In this document: positions 1 through 8,545 of the stretch, in pieces
How positions within the stretch are numbered: position 1 is the stretch's first letter
Layout of the letters: each line of letters begins with the position of its first letter
NCBI GenBank assembly: GCA_041494805.1
Contig: JBGQBN010000008.1
Span: forward strand, 45,335-109,334
Source of the DNA: JBGQBN01 sp041494805
GTDB taxonomy: Bacteria; Acidobacteriota; Terriglobia; Terriglobales; Acidobacteriaceae
Direction: 5' to 3'
Length of the DNA: 64,000 bases
The notes under the pieces: model-generated
What the model was told of the DNA's origin: nothing
Databases searched by the model: none
The model's input: only the letters and a program-made list of their open reading frames with translations
Position numbers and translations under genes: made by a program

Positions 1-2476
1 TTCTCCGCAGCAGGTCTTTCAATCCTTCGATGTCCATCGCCTCGGTGAGCACATCTTTCATTACTTCGTTCACCAGGGGATGGTCGGGAATCTGAATGTC
101 GCCCACAATGTTTTCCTGGCAGGCGGCGACGTCGGGGAAGACCGAGGCCAGGAGATCGTCAGAGCGCATGCGCTGAATCTGGGGCGGAACCTTCTTGCCG
201 CTCTGGAAGCGCAGGAGAGCGAGGGCGCGGTTAGCGTCCCAGCGCCAGCGGGTGGCGAAAAACGGAGAAGCCAGGGCCGCCTGCTCCAGGATGGGCTGCA
301 CGGTTTCGGCGTTCAGGAAGTGAAAAACATCGGCCAGAGGAAAGCTGTGTTGCTCGGCCAGGGCGATGTTCAGACCGTTGTCGGTGGCCGCAGCCTGCAG
401 TTCGAAATTGAAGCTGCGGCAGAAACGCTTGCGCAACGCCAGGCCCCAGGCTTTGTTAATGCGGCCACCAAAGGGGGCGTGGATGATGAGCTGCATGCCG
501 CCGCCTTCGTCGAAGAAGCGCTCCGCGATGACAGTCTCCTGGGTGGGCACTGTGCCGAGCACGGCACGGCCTTGCAGGATGTATTCGATGGACTGTTCGG
601 CGCCGGAATCGTCCAGGCCGCATTCTGCTTTCAGCCAGGCGACCGTTTCCGCCACTTCGGGTTGGTTCTGCGAAACTCCAACCGGGAAGATGTTCTGCAG
701 CCGGTCACTGATCTGCTGCCGCAGGTCAGCGACATGCGCGGAAAGTTCCTGGGTACGCGCCGGGGCTTCGCCGCGCCAGAAGGGAACACTGGGCGGAGCG
801 CCGTGGGCGTCTTCGACCAGCACGCGTCCTGATTTGCCTTCCACGCGGCGGATACGCCACGAGCTGTTGCCCAGCAGCATGACGTCGCCGGCGTTGCTTT
901 CCACGGCGAAGTCTTCATCGAGGGTGCCGACGACGATTCCTTCGGGCTCCGCGACCACCGTAAAAAGCGCGGTGTCGGGGATGGCGCCTCCGCTGGTGAT
1001 GGCTGCCAGCCGAGCGCCTCGCCGCGCCCGCAGCTTGTGGTTCACCCGATCGCGATGGATATACGCGCCGTAGCGGCCGCGCCGTGCTGCGATGCCCTCG
1101 GATAGCATCTCGAGGATGGCATCGTAAGTCTGGCGGGAAAGATTCCGGTAAGGGTAGGCACGCCGAACCAACGCAAACAGCCGGTCTTCGTCCCACTCTT
1201 CGGTAGACGCGCAGGTGGCCACGATCTGCTGCGCCAAAATATCCAGGGGAGCGTCCGGGATCATGATGCGATCCAGGTCGCCGTGGCGGATGGCGCGAAC
1301 CAGCGCGGCGCATTCCAGGAGTTCATCGCGCGTGGTGGTGAAGAAGCGGCCTTTGGGTACGGCACCGCGCCAGTGACCGGAACGTCCTACTCGTTGCAGA
1401 GCTACGGCGATGGCTCGCGGCGAACTGATCTGTACCACCAAATCCACGGTGCCGATATCGATTCCCAGCTCCAGCGAGGCCGTCGCCACCAGCACTTTGA
1501 CCTGGCCTTCTTTGAGCTTCTTCTCTGCGGCCAGACGGAGCTTGCGGGAGAGGCTGCCGTGGTGAGCTGCAACGTTCTCTTCGCCGAGGCGTTCTCCAAG
1601 ATGGTGGGTCACACGCTCGGCCAGGCGCCGGGTGTTGACGAAGACCAGCGTGGAGCGGTGTTGTTCGACCAGTTCCACGAGCCGGTTGTAGATTTCGTCC
1701 CACATTTCGTTGGTGGCGATGGCGCCGAGTTGACTGGCGGGGACTTCGACCGCGAGATCGAGTTGGCGCTTGTGGCCGATGTTGACGATGACCGGGTCGG
1801 GGCGGCCGTTGCCCGTCAAGAAATGGGCGACTTCTTCAATTGGCTTCTGCGTTGCCGAGAGGCCGATGCGCACCGGGGGACGATGAGTCAGAGCCTCCAG
1901 GCGCTCTAATGAAAGGGTGAGGTGGGCGCCGCGTTTGTCGTCGGCGACGGCGTGGATTTCATCCACGATGACGGTTTCAACTGTCCGCAGGATCGCGCGG
2001 CTTTTCTCCGCCGTGAGCATGATATAGAGCGACTCGGGGGTGGTGACGAGGATGTGCGGCGGCCGCTTCAGCATGGCGCGGCGCTCGTGCATCAGGGTGT
2101 CGCCGGTGCGGACGGCGGTGCGAATCTCGGGCATGAGCAGGCCGCGCTCGCCGGCCATTTGGAGAATCTCGCCCAGAGGGACTTCGAGGTTCTTCTGGAT
2201 ATCGTTGCCGAGGGCTTTCAGGGGGGAGACGTAAAGGACTTCGGTGCGGTCGTGGAGATCACCGGCCAGAGCTTTTCGCACCAGGCGGTCAATGCAGGCC
2301 AGAAAGGCTGCGAGGGTTTTGCCGGAGCCGGTGGGGGCGGAGATCAGCGTCGTGTGCCCGGCCAGGATGTGCGGCCAGCCTTGCTCCTGGGGCTCGGTGG
2401 GGGTGTTGAAGCGGCGAACGAACCATTCCCTGACTAGAGGGTGGGCCCAGGCGAGGGGTGAAGCTGGGAGGGACAT
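1..2476 (-). CDS. Lhr-like DEAD/DEAH-box ATP-dependent helicase, C-terminus cut by window edge
   Basis: An SF2 helicase of the Lhr (large helicase-related) family, which unwinds nucleic acid with ATP and is linked to DNA repair. One open frame runs from an ATG at 2476 through about 825 codons with no stop before base 1. Near the N-terminus are the Q-motif-like TEPQEQGWP, Walker A SAPTGSGKT, then TTPES and the Walker B box VDEIHAVADDKRGAH. The second RecA domain has LVFVNTRRLAERV, ASLELGIDIG and the motif VI stretch QRVGRSGHWRG. The rest, with ACRQK-less helical and beta segments, fits the Lhr core winged-helix region. The gene faces away from its right neighbour. Family assignment is firm; the exact subtype and the missing C-terminus cannot be judged. 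Confidence 0.9.
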   Translation of the reverse strand, partial: MSLPASPLAWAHPLVREWFVRRFNTPTEPQEQGWPHILAGHTTLISAPTGSGKTLAAFLACIDRLVRKALAGDLHDRTEVLYVSPLKALGNDIQKNLEVPLGEILQMAGERGLLMPEIRTAVRTGDTLMHERRAMLKRPPHILVTTPESLYIMLTAEKSRAILRTVETVIVDEIHAVADDKRGAHLTLSLERLEALTHRPPVRIGLSATQKPIEEVAHFLTGNGRPDPVIVNIGHKRQLDLAVEVPASQLGAIATNEMWDEIYNRLVELVEQHRSTLVFVNTRRLAERVTHHLGERLGEENVAAHHGSLSRKLRLAAEKKLKEGQVKVLVATASLELGIDIGTVDLVVQISSPRAIAVALQRVGRSGHWRGAVPKGRFFTTTRDELLECAALVRAIRHGDLDRIMIPDAPLDILAQQIVATCASTEEWDEDRLFALVRRAYPYRNLSRQTYDAILEMLSEGIAARRGRYGAYIHRDRVNHKLRARRGARLAAITSGGAIPDTALFTVVAEPEGIVVGTLDEDFAVESNAGDVMLLGNSSWRIRRVEGKSGRVLVEDAHGAPPSVPFWRGEAPARTQELSAHVADLRQQISDRLQNIFPVGVSQNQPEVAETVAWLKAECGLDDSGAEQSIEYILQGRAVLGTVPTQETVIAERFFDEGGGMQLIIHAPFGGRINKAWGLALRKRFCRSFNFELQAAATDNGLNIALAEQHSFPLADVFHFLNAETVQPILEQAALASPFFATRWRWDANRALALLRFQSGKKVPPQIQRMRSDDLLASVFPDVAACQENIVGDIQIPDHPLVNEVMKDVLTEAMDIEGLKDLLRR

Positions 2477-2516
2477 TGGCGGTATTCTATCATGGGACTT
2501 TCGTAAACTATTCGCC

Positions 2517-2522
2517 TATAAT
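2517..2522 (+). promoter_or_regulatory. Candidate -10 box (TATAAT) before the 2545 gene
   Basis: A perfect TATAAT lies 22 bases before the start codon of the unknown protein at 2545, in an AT-richer patch between two divergent genes. The -35 region is weak (no TTGACA-like hexamer at 16-18 bases). A clear ribosome binding site, AGAGGTG, follows at 2534-2540. Confidence 0.4.
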
Positions 2523-2544
2523 AGTCCAGAACAAGAGGTGATGA

Positions 2545-3468
2545 ATGGCCAAAAGGTATCCGCTAAAGCCCTTGCGGAATTTTGACTACAAACTCGTGGA
2601 AGAGAAACTCGAGGGGGTGCTGATTAACGTTGATCGGGACCTGCAAAGACGAGAAAGGGCGGCGGAGAAAGCCAACATTGCTACCCGCGCTCGTTGCCTA
2701 ACGCTGCTAAATGTCATGGTTCGCTTCTCGAGGAATTCCTACCACGCGTTGAAGTACCTCGTTGCGGACACGCCGGAAGATCCAAACCGCAAACCTACCT
2801 ACGCTTTGATCATCGCCCCGGTCAACAGACAGTTGTTGGATTTGCTGTTCAGCCTTGTTTTCATGCTCGATGATTTCGAAACGAGATCTTTGGAGTATCA
2901 GCGGGCGGGCTGGCGCGAAGCAAGGGAGGACTATCAAAAATACAAGACGGAGTTTTCCGCCGATCCCAACTGGGAGCCTTTCCTAGTGCACTACAAGCAA
3001 GGGTTGGAACGAATGCAAGGTTGGTTTGGGATCACTGAAAAAGAGCGAAAGAACCCGAAATCCATCCCGTTTTGGAAGCAGCCGTTCGAGCTGAAAGACA
3101 AACAAACTAGGAGCAGACCGTTCCTCCGCTGGTTGGAGAAGTGGCTATACGGAGATACGTCCGCACAGGCGCACCTTACTTTCGGCGGCCTGTTCACCGT
3201 TGCCCCGATAATCATGGCAGAACTGGCGGGCGGACAGGATCAAGAAATCGTAAACGATCGCATGATCCCCCAATATCGTTTTCACCAATTCTCCCGTACT
3301 GCTCTGGTCACACTCGCAGTCGTGACCGAAATTGACAGCTTCTGCCACCTTGGAAATCACGACGCAATTTCATATCTTTGGACTCTATATGTGGAGCACG
3401 TTCCTGAGGGCAAGGAAATGTACAAAGTGCGGTACGAAGCCATGCTGCGCTCTCGACCAGCTGCATAA
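2545..3468 (+). CDS. Conserved-looking hypothetical protein, 307 aa
   Basis: I do not recognise the family with confidence. The ATG at 2545 is chosen because AGAGGTG ends four bases upstream; a second ATG at 2541 is out of frame. The protein is soluble, rich in charged and aromatic residues, with no signal peptide or convincing membrane segment. It has a mostly helical character, with a hydrophobic stretch near residues 95-113 (LLDLLFSLVFMLDD) and a His-containing C-terminal third (FSRTALVTLAVVTEID). The overall feel recalls DUF5677-type proteins of unknown function, but this is only an impression. Codon use is less GC-biased than in neighbours, which could indicate recent acquisition. Confidence 0.6.
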   Translation: MAKRYPLKPLRNFDYKLVEEKLEGVLINVDRDLQRRERAAEKANIATRARCLTLLNVMVRFSRNSYHALKYLVADTPEDPNRKPTYALIIAPVNRQLLDLLFSLVFMLDDFETRSLEYQRAGWREAREDYQKYKTEFSADPNWEPFLVHYKQGLERMQGWFGITEKERKNPKSIPFWKQPFELKDKQTRSRPFLRWLEKWLYGDTSAQAHLTFGGLFTVAPIIMAELAGGQDQEIVNDRMIPQYRFHQFSRTALVTLAVVTEIDSFCHLGNHDAISYLWTLYVEHVPEGKEMYKVRYEAMLRSRPAA

Positions 3469-3495
3469 ACCCCGGCGGACGAGGCGGCTGCCCCT

Positions 3496-3810
3496 ATGCG
3501 GCTTGATGAGGAGTCTATTGTCGTGAAACGAAAGAAGAGCAACCCGAAATCAATTCGAAGGTGGAGCTTGCCAAGCCGTGAACACGACCGGACAGAAGAC
3601 CCTGCAGATGAGTCGCGCACACACACCGGAGGCCTTTCACCGAACGTTCCAGTGTCCGAGGAGTACATTCATAGCCTTCTCGGTTGCTGCAAGGGTGAAG
3701 GCTCGCTGGTAGAGGCCCGGGAACGTGAACATAGACGGGACGAGCGAGCTAAGAGCCAAAAGCTAAGGGCCAGAAGCCGAGAGCTGAGAGCCCAGCATCT
3801 GCGCAGCTAG
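3496..3810 (+). CDS. Doubtful small ORF with antitoxin-like C-terminus
   Basis: A 104-codon frame just after the 2545 gene. The first half is low-complexity and basic. Around residues 53-83 it contains SEEYIHSLLGCCKGEGSLV followed by an Arg/Glu-rich helix, which loosely resembles the KGxGSL-(E)-RRRERE tail of AbrB/VapB-type antitoxins. No toxin follows. The last 20 codons run through the heptamer repeat array at 3747-3795, so the end is not a conserved protein end. It may be a decayed antitoxin or a chance frame. Confidence 0.2.
   Translation: MRLDEESIVVKRKKSNPKSIRRWSLPSREHDRTEDPADESRTHTGGLSPNVPVSEEYIHSLLGCCKGEGSLVEAREREHRRDERAKSQKLRARSRELRAQHLRS
3747..3795. repeat. Heptanucleotide tandem array (AGCTAAG-like, 7 units)
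   Basis: Seven degenerate 7-base units in register: AGCTAAG, AGCCAAA, AGCTAAG, GGCCAGA, AGCCGAG, AGCTGAG, AGCCCAG. It sits in the spacer ahead of kdsC. The same 7-base period, with other unit sequences, recurs at 9940, 16370, 49162 and 53682. Confidence 0.85.
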
Positions 3811-3866
3811 TGGGCGGATGAGGGTGCCCCCCAGCGGCGAATGCTAGAATCGGCGCGATACCCAAA

Positions 3867-4493
3867 ATGCAATCTCCCAAAATTCGCGCAAAGAAAATCA
3901 AACTCCTCCTGTTCGATGTGGACGGCGTCCTCACCGACGGCAAAATCTTCGTCTTTCCCGCGCCTGCCGGGGCGCAGCAGACCACGCAAGAACACTCTGC
4001 CAGGCACGGAAGCCAGGGCGGCTTCGGGCTGGTCAGCCAGAGCATGATCGAAGCCAAAGGCTTCCACGCTCACGACGGCACCGCGATTTCCTTGGCCCGG
4101 CTGGCTGGCATCAAGACCGGGCTGATCACCAAGCGCATCTCGGAAACCGTCGCGCTTCGCGCGCGCGACCTGAAGTTGGAGCATGTGCATCAGGGGATTC
4201 AGGACAAGCTGACTTGCTTCGAGGAAATCCTGAGGCAGGAAGGGCTTAAGCCGGCCGAGGCCGCTTTCGTGGGAGACGATGTTATCGACTTGCCCGTGAT
4301 GCGGAACTGTGGACTGGCCATTGCTGTGGCCAACGCCCGCCGCGAGGTCAAGCAGGAAGCGCACTACGTGACCGCTCACTCTGGCGGAGATGGTGCGCTT
4401 CGCGATGCGGTTGAGTACATCCTGAAGGCGCAAGGGAAGTGGAAGCGAGTGGTCAGCGAATACACCTGCGAGCGTAGCCCTAAACGTTCTTAA
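3867..4493 (+). CDS. kdsC: 3-deoxy-D-manno-octulosonate 8-phosphate phosphatase (KdsC)
   Basis: A HAD-superfamily phosphatase that removes phosphate from Kdo-8-P, the step after KdsA in lipopolysaccharide Kdo synthesis (cytoplasm). Motif I is LLLFDVDGVLTDG at residues 14-26 (nucleophile Asp, acid/base Asp), motif II lies near GLITKR (residues 84-89), and motif IV is GDDVIDLPVM (about residues 132-141), typical of the small cap-less KdsC type. At 208 aa it is longer than usual (about 170-190), because of a Gln/Gly-rich insertion after motif I (about residues 30-60) and a short basic tail. It lies 9 kb from kdsD and 11 kb from kdsA, on the opposite strand. A general HAD phosphatase is the alternative, but the context favours KdsC. 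Confidence 0.85.
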   Translation: MQSPKIRAKKIKLLLFDVDGVLTDGKIFVFPAPAGAQQTTQEHSARHGSQGGFGLVSQSMIEAKGFHAHDGTAISLARLAGIKTGLITKRISETVALRARDLKLEHVHQGIQDKLTCFEEILRQEGLKPAEAAFVGDDVIDLPVMRNCGLAIAVANARREVKQEAHYVTAHSGGDGALRDAVEYILKAQGKWKRVVSEYTCERSPKRS

Positions 4494-4875
4494 CTCTCAA
4501 ACGTCAGTATATTCGGCCTGATGAACATAAGGATCATTGCCGTAGGAGTGTGCCTGGTCTTTTCCACCGTGAGCGTGGCTCAGGCGGGCGACTCCTCGAA
4601 CGCAAACGGTGGTTCGACGGCTTGATGGCAGCACAATTTCGTCTGTAGAAATTGACCGCACAGGTTGGTGGCGAAGCTTAGATACGCGCCAGCATCCGCT
4701 CCGGCAAAAGAACAGCCCACCGGTTGTCTGCTTGGGGCGTGCTCGGGTCAACAACCGGCGGGCTACCGTTTCTCCTTACTCACCCTGTTGTTTTCAGGAG
4801 TATTGCCAAGTTTAAACCCAAGTCGGGGAAAAAGTTTCGCCGCCGCCCAGGATTTTCTCCGTTTCCCTGGCGGGC
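4494..4875. other. Spacer between kdsC and the TPR gene
   Basis: 382 bases without a convincing gene, between the ends of two convergent genes. It contains the short signal-peptide-like ORF at 4521 (listed separately). I see no strong terminator hairpin and no palindromic repeat here. Confidence 0.6.
4521..4625 (+). pseudogene. Possible remnant of a secreted-protein gene (34 codons)
   Basis: An ATG opens a 34-codon frame whose N-terminus looks like a Sec signal peptide: MNIRI, a hydrophobic core VGVCLVFSTVSV, then AQAG as a plausible cleavage site. The frame stops soon after. Sequence after the stop stays open in a neighbouring frame for some distance, so this may be the start of a broken secreted-protein gene. 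There is no good ribosome binding site. Confidence 0.25.
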
Positions 4876-5682
4876 TTATTGCGGTATGGCAACGGGCCGG
4901 GCGGCCATTAGTTCGGTGAAGCGGGGGTCCTTGCGTAGTTCGGCGAACTCTATGTCCTTGTAAACATTATTGATATCTTTGTAGCCTTCCTCCACCGCCC
5001 GGCGCAGGTGTTCCAGGGAACGGTCGGCTACCCCGATCTTGGCGTAGAGTTTGGCCACGACGTAGTCGTAGCGGGCGCGGTCTTCCGGGGAGGGCAACTG
5101 AGCGGTCACGCCGGCCCGGGAGGTTCGTTCCAGAACGTCTGGATCCAGTTGCAAGGCCTGGGCATAGGAGATTGCGGCTTTCTCGAACTCTCTCCTGGAA
5201 AAGTAGGCGGCTCCCAGATTGCTGTGGTAGGAGGCGGCGTCCGCTCGCAGTTCAATCCCACGCAGGTACTGTTTGATTGCCTTCCCGTAGTTCCTTTCTT
5301 CGTAGTAGACCACGCCCAGATTGTTGTACGCGTCGGCATATTGACGATCATTCTTGATGGCGCGTTCAAAGTCCTTCCTGGCATCCCTGAAGCGCTGCAT
5401 CAAAAGCAGCGTGATACCAGTCTTGTTGTAAAGCTGAGAGTTGTCAGGTTTTTTCGCCAGTGCCGCACGGTAGTAGTCGAGCGCGTCGAGGTAGGCCTTT
5501 TCTACTCTTAGCTGGTCACCGCGCGCTTCCAGTTCTGCCACCGAAGCTCCCGGCGACGGAGGCTCGGCGTGCCGCACGGGGGCAACTATCTGTACCTGTT
5601 CGGCGAGGGAGACCTGGGCTCGGAGATCAGCTGAGGGGAAGACTGCCAGGGCCAGGGCGCAAAGGAGAAAGTGACGATGCAT
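4876..5682 (-). CDS. Secreted TPR-repeat protein, 268 aa
   Basis: The first 22 residues form a Sec signal peptide (MHRHFLLCALALAVF, cleavage near LRAQ), so the protein is exported. Residues 45-200 hold about four to five tetratricopeptide repeats, including DALDYYRAALAKKPDN, ADAYNNLGVVYYEERNYGKA and SYHSNLGAAYFSRREFEKAA. TPRs mediate protein-protein contacts; no catalytic domain is visible. The C-terminal 60 residues (LYAKIGVADRSLEHLRRA, then a Lys/Asp-rich part) continue the helical solenoid. It lies 69 bases downstream of the PBP gene on the same strand and may be co-transcribed with it, which would suit a periplasmic envelope role. The partner is unknown. Confidence 0.8.
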   Translation of the reverse strand: MHRHFLLCALALAVFPSADLRAQVSLAEQVQIVAPVRHAEPPSPGASVAELEARGDQLRVEKAYLDALDYYRAALAKKPDNSQLYNKTGITLLLMQRFRDARKDFERAIKNDRQYADAYNNLGVVYYEERNYGKAIKQYLRGIELRADAASYHSNLGAAYFSRREFEKAAISYAQALQLDPDVLERTSRAGVTAQLPSPEDRARYDYVVAKLYAKIGVADRSLEHLRRAVEEGYKDINNVYKDIEFAELRKDPRFTELMAARPVAIPQ

Positions 5683-5751
5683 TCAACAACCTCCCGGAAA
5701 CGCCCGGCCTAGACTGCGGCGCCCGTCGCGGCTTCAGGCCCCGTGCTACTT

Positions 5752-8301
5752 CTAGTGGGGGGCGTTGCCGCTATTGTCGGGCGGTTTGGGCGGCGGATTG
5801 TTAGACGGTTTGTCGTCCTTAAAGATACCCGCTATCTTGCCAAAGAAGCCCTTTTTCTTCTTGGGGTCGTCGGTCCCGGGTTGAGTGCCTGGAGGCGGGA
5901 GTGGTTTGTCGCCTCCCAGGCCAAACATGCGGGAGAAGAAGCCGCCGACGCCGGTGCTCTGATCGCAGGTTTCATTGGGTTCGGTGCCGGCAACGAAGGC
6001 AGCGGTGTAGGTTTCGGGACAGGCGGGCGTGGCCAGGCGGTTGGTGAGCTTGTCTAACTGTACATCCACCACGCCGGCGGGCTGGCTGAACGATCTTGTA
6101 TCCGAATACTGCGGCAGGGTGACGGCCTTCTTCATGAATTCAGCCCAAATGGGCGCGGCCGTCTGAGCTCCGCTCAGGCGCAGGTCGCTGTAATCGTCAT
6201 AGCCGACCCATACGATGCAGAGCAAATTGCTGGTGTAGCCGGCGAACCATCCGTCGTGTGAGCTTCCAGTCTTGCCCGCCGCGGGAGCGTTGAAGCCGCG
6301 GGTGCGAACCCCGTAGGCGGTCCCGAAATTCATCACGCCTTCCATCATGTCGGTCATGACGTAGGCGATGCGTGGATCCAGGACAGGCCGTCTTTCCGGT
6401 TTGAAGTCCATCACTACATCGCCTTTGGCGTTGCGCACCGAGTTGACCATGAGCGGCGAAATACGGACGCCTGCATTGGCAAAGACGGTGTAGGCGGCGG
6501 CCATGTCCAGGGGAGTGGCATCGTAGGCGCCCAGGGCCATGGCGGGAGTCGCTTTCACGGACGCGATCCCCGCGTTCCTGGCCAGGTCGGCTACCTTGTC
6601 GTAACCCACTTGCTCGGCCAGCTTGACGGTTGCGTTATTCAGGGAGAGGGCCAACGCGTACCGAGTCGTCACCTGGCCGTGATACTCCTCTTTATAGTTT
6701 CGCGGTTCGTAGATCTGGTCGCCATAGGAGAAGGTAGTGGCTTGGTCGTCAATCAGCGAGGTGGCCGTGAAGACCGGGTTGGCCCCGTCCAGCGCGGTAT
6801 TCATGGCTGCGGCATAGACGAATGGCTTGAAGATTGAGCCGGTGGGGCGCCTCGCCACCGCGTGGTTCAGCTGGCTGAAGCCATAGTTACGGCCACCTAC
6901 TAAGGCCAGCACTTCGCCGGTGTGGGGGTCCATGGCAACCAGCGCTACTTGCGCCTGGGGCCCGGGCTGCACCTGGGTTTCGAACTTGTTCTTGCCCACT
7001 TTGACCCGCTTGGAGCGCAGCTTTGTGACCTGGTCATCCACCAGCTTGATGCCTAGTTCGACGGCCTGGGCGGCGGCTTTCTGCAGTTCGGGATCAAGCG
7101 TGGTGTAGATGCGATAGGACTGTTCGTTTAACTGGTGCTCATCCATTTTGCTGATCAGCGTGTCGCGGACCAGGTCCACGAAGTAGGGTGCGTCGCTGGC
7201 CTCCACATTGGGAGGAGCGAGTTTCAGGGCCGTGGCCTTGGCTTTTTCCGCGTCAGCTTTGGTGAGGGCATGGGTCTCCACCATGGCGTCCAGTACAAGG
7301 TTGCGGCGCTCGAGCGCACGCTCGGGATGGCGGTAGGGAGACAGGAAGCTGGGCGCCTGGATCAGTCCGGCAATCAGCGCGGCCTCGGCCGGGGTTATGT
7401 CCTTGAGATCCTTGTTGAAGTAGGCCCGCGAGGCTTCGGCAAAGCCGCTGATGGTGAACGAGCCCCGCTGACCGAGGTCTACCCGGTTGGCATAGAACTC
7501 GAAGATCTGCTGCTTGCTGAATTTCTGCTCCAGTTCGGTGGCAATGAGCATTTCCAGCAACTTGCGCTTCACGGTTTTCTCCGGGGTGAGGAAGAACGCC
7601 CGGGAGAGCTGCATAGTGATGGTTGATCCGCCCTGCTCGTGCCGTTGATGCGTGAAATCAATAAAGGCAGCCTCGGCCAAGCGGATGTAGTTCACTCCGC
7701 CATGTTCGAAGAAGCGGCGGTCTTCGATGGCGAGCACGGCGTCCACCAGGACCTTGGGAATATCTTCATACTTGACCAGTTGCCGCTTGGAGCGTTGTTC
7801 GGCGTCAAACAGAGAGGCCACCATCTGCGGCTCGAGCTCGTAAGCGGCGAGGTCGCCGGTTCTGCCGGTAATGCTGTCCACCTGTCCGCCGTGAATACGA
7901 ATGGTGGCCGGCTCGGGACTGTGGTAGGAATCGGGCCCGGGCTTGATCTCGATGCCGTCGTTCAGCAGACGGAAGCTGCCCATTAAGGACTGGCCATCCT
8001 TCTCCGAATAGCCGGCGCGCCGGAGCTGTGCGGCAATATCCCGGGTCTCGATCTTCTCTCCCACCCGGAGCGGGTGCGCTATGGCATAGATCGTGGCGGA
8101 GTTGCTGAAGACCGGTCCTTTGAAGCGCTGGTCGATGATGCGGTCATACTTGACGTAGTAATAGGAGAAAAGACCTCCGCCCAGGGTTGCGAAGACGAGG
8201 AAGACGGTCAGGGCGGCGCGCAGCACCGGGTCACGGGAAAAGAATCCCTTCCCGCCCTTTCCATTCGGCTTGCTTCTCGGAATCTTGAGTTTAATAGTCA
8301 C
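5752..8301 (-). CDS. Bifunctional penicillin-binding protein (class A, PBP1-type)
   Basis: An inner-membrane peptidoglycan synthase joining a GT51 glycosyltransferase and a transpeptidase. After a basic cytoplasmic tail there is one membrane anchor (about residues 28-49) and a UB2H-like segment (about 60-150), as in PBP1b. GT51 motifs are EDRRFFEHGGVN (catalytic Glu near 193) and QGGSTITMQL. The transpeptidase motifs are all present: S489-I-F-K492, S553-L-N555 and K677-T-G679. The C-terminal 60 residues are Pro/Lys/Gly-rich and probably disordered. At 849 aa it is a normal length. The UB2H-like segment makes it closer to MrcB than MrcA. The gene is followed by a TPR protein that could be an envelope partner. 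Confidence 0.93.
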   Translation of the reverse strand: MTIKLKIPRSKPNGKGGKGFFSRDPVLRAALTVFLVFATLGGGLFSYYYVKYDRIIDQRFKGPVFSNSATIYAIAHPLRVGEKIETRDIAAQLRRAGYSEKDGQSLMGSFRLLNDGIEIKPGPDSYHSPEPATIRIHGGQVDSITGRTGDLAAYELEPQMVASLFDAEQRSKRQLVKYEDIPKVLVDAVLAIEDRRFFEHGGVNYIRLAEAAFIDFTHQRHEQGGSTITMQLSRAFFLTPEKTVKRKLLEMLIATELEQKFSKQQIFEFYANRVDLGQRGSFTISGFAEASRAYFNKDLKDITPAEAALIAGLIQAPSFLSPYRHPERALERRNLVLDAMVETHALTKADAEKAKATALKLAPPNVEASDAPYFVDLVRDTLISKMDEHQLNEQSYRIYTTLDPELQKAAAQAVELGIKLVDDQVTKLRSKRVKVGKNKFETQVQPGPQAQVALVAMDPHTGEVLALVGGRNYGFSQLNHAVARRPTGSIFKPFVYAAAMNTALDGANPVFTATSLIDDQATTFSYGDQIYEPRNYKEEYHGQVTTRYALALSLNNATVKLAEQVGYDKVADLARNAGIASVKATPAMALGAYDATPLDMAAAYTVFANAGVRISPLMVNSVRNAKGDVVMDFKPERRPVLDPRIAYVMTDMMEGVMNFGTAYGVRTRGFNAPAAGKTGSSHDGWFAGYTSNLLCIVWVGYDDYSDLRLSGAQTAAPIWAEFMKKAVTLPQYSDTRSFSQPAGVVDVQLDKLTNRLATPACPETYTAAFVAGTEPNETCDQSTGVGGFFSRMFGLGGDKPLPPPGTQPGTDDPKKKKGFFGKIAGIFKDDKPSNNPPPKPPDNSGNAPH

Positions 8302-8545
8302 GGCTACAAGGGCCGAGCTGCTCTAGTGGTTAGATGGCGCAGTGTGCCAGCGCCGTTTCCCCAGCACGACAAATTTCCTTCCCGCGGCCCAGGCGGAGAG
8401 GTCCACATCCCACAGACCGGCTGCTTCGAGGGATGGCTCATTCTAACCTGTCGTCCTGCATTTTTGTTGCTGGTGGGATTGGCAGTGAGGTACGCCGGCT
8501 TGGGGGTGATCCCGACAAGCCGGCGGGGTTGTTTCCGACCGAAAC
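8302..8545. other. Spacer between the propeller lipoprotein and the PBP gene
   Basis: About 240 bases between two genes on the minus strand. I find no additional gene, strong hairpin or tandem repeat. It presumably carries the PBP promoter, but no clear -35/-10 pair can be named. Confidence 0.5.

Noticed and set aside
80..2437. Long plus-strand frames (from 80, 1283 and 1922) opposite the helicase gene
   Set aside because: They are codon-aligned antisense shadows of the Lhr-like helicase; no motifs.
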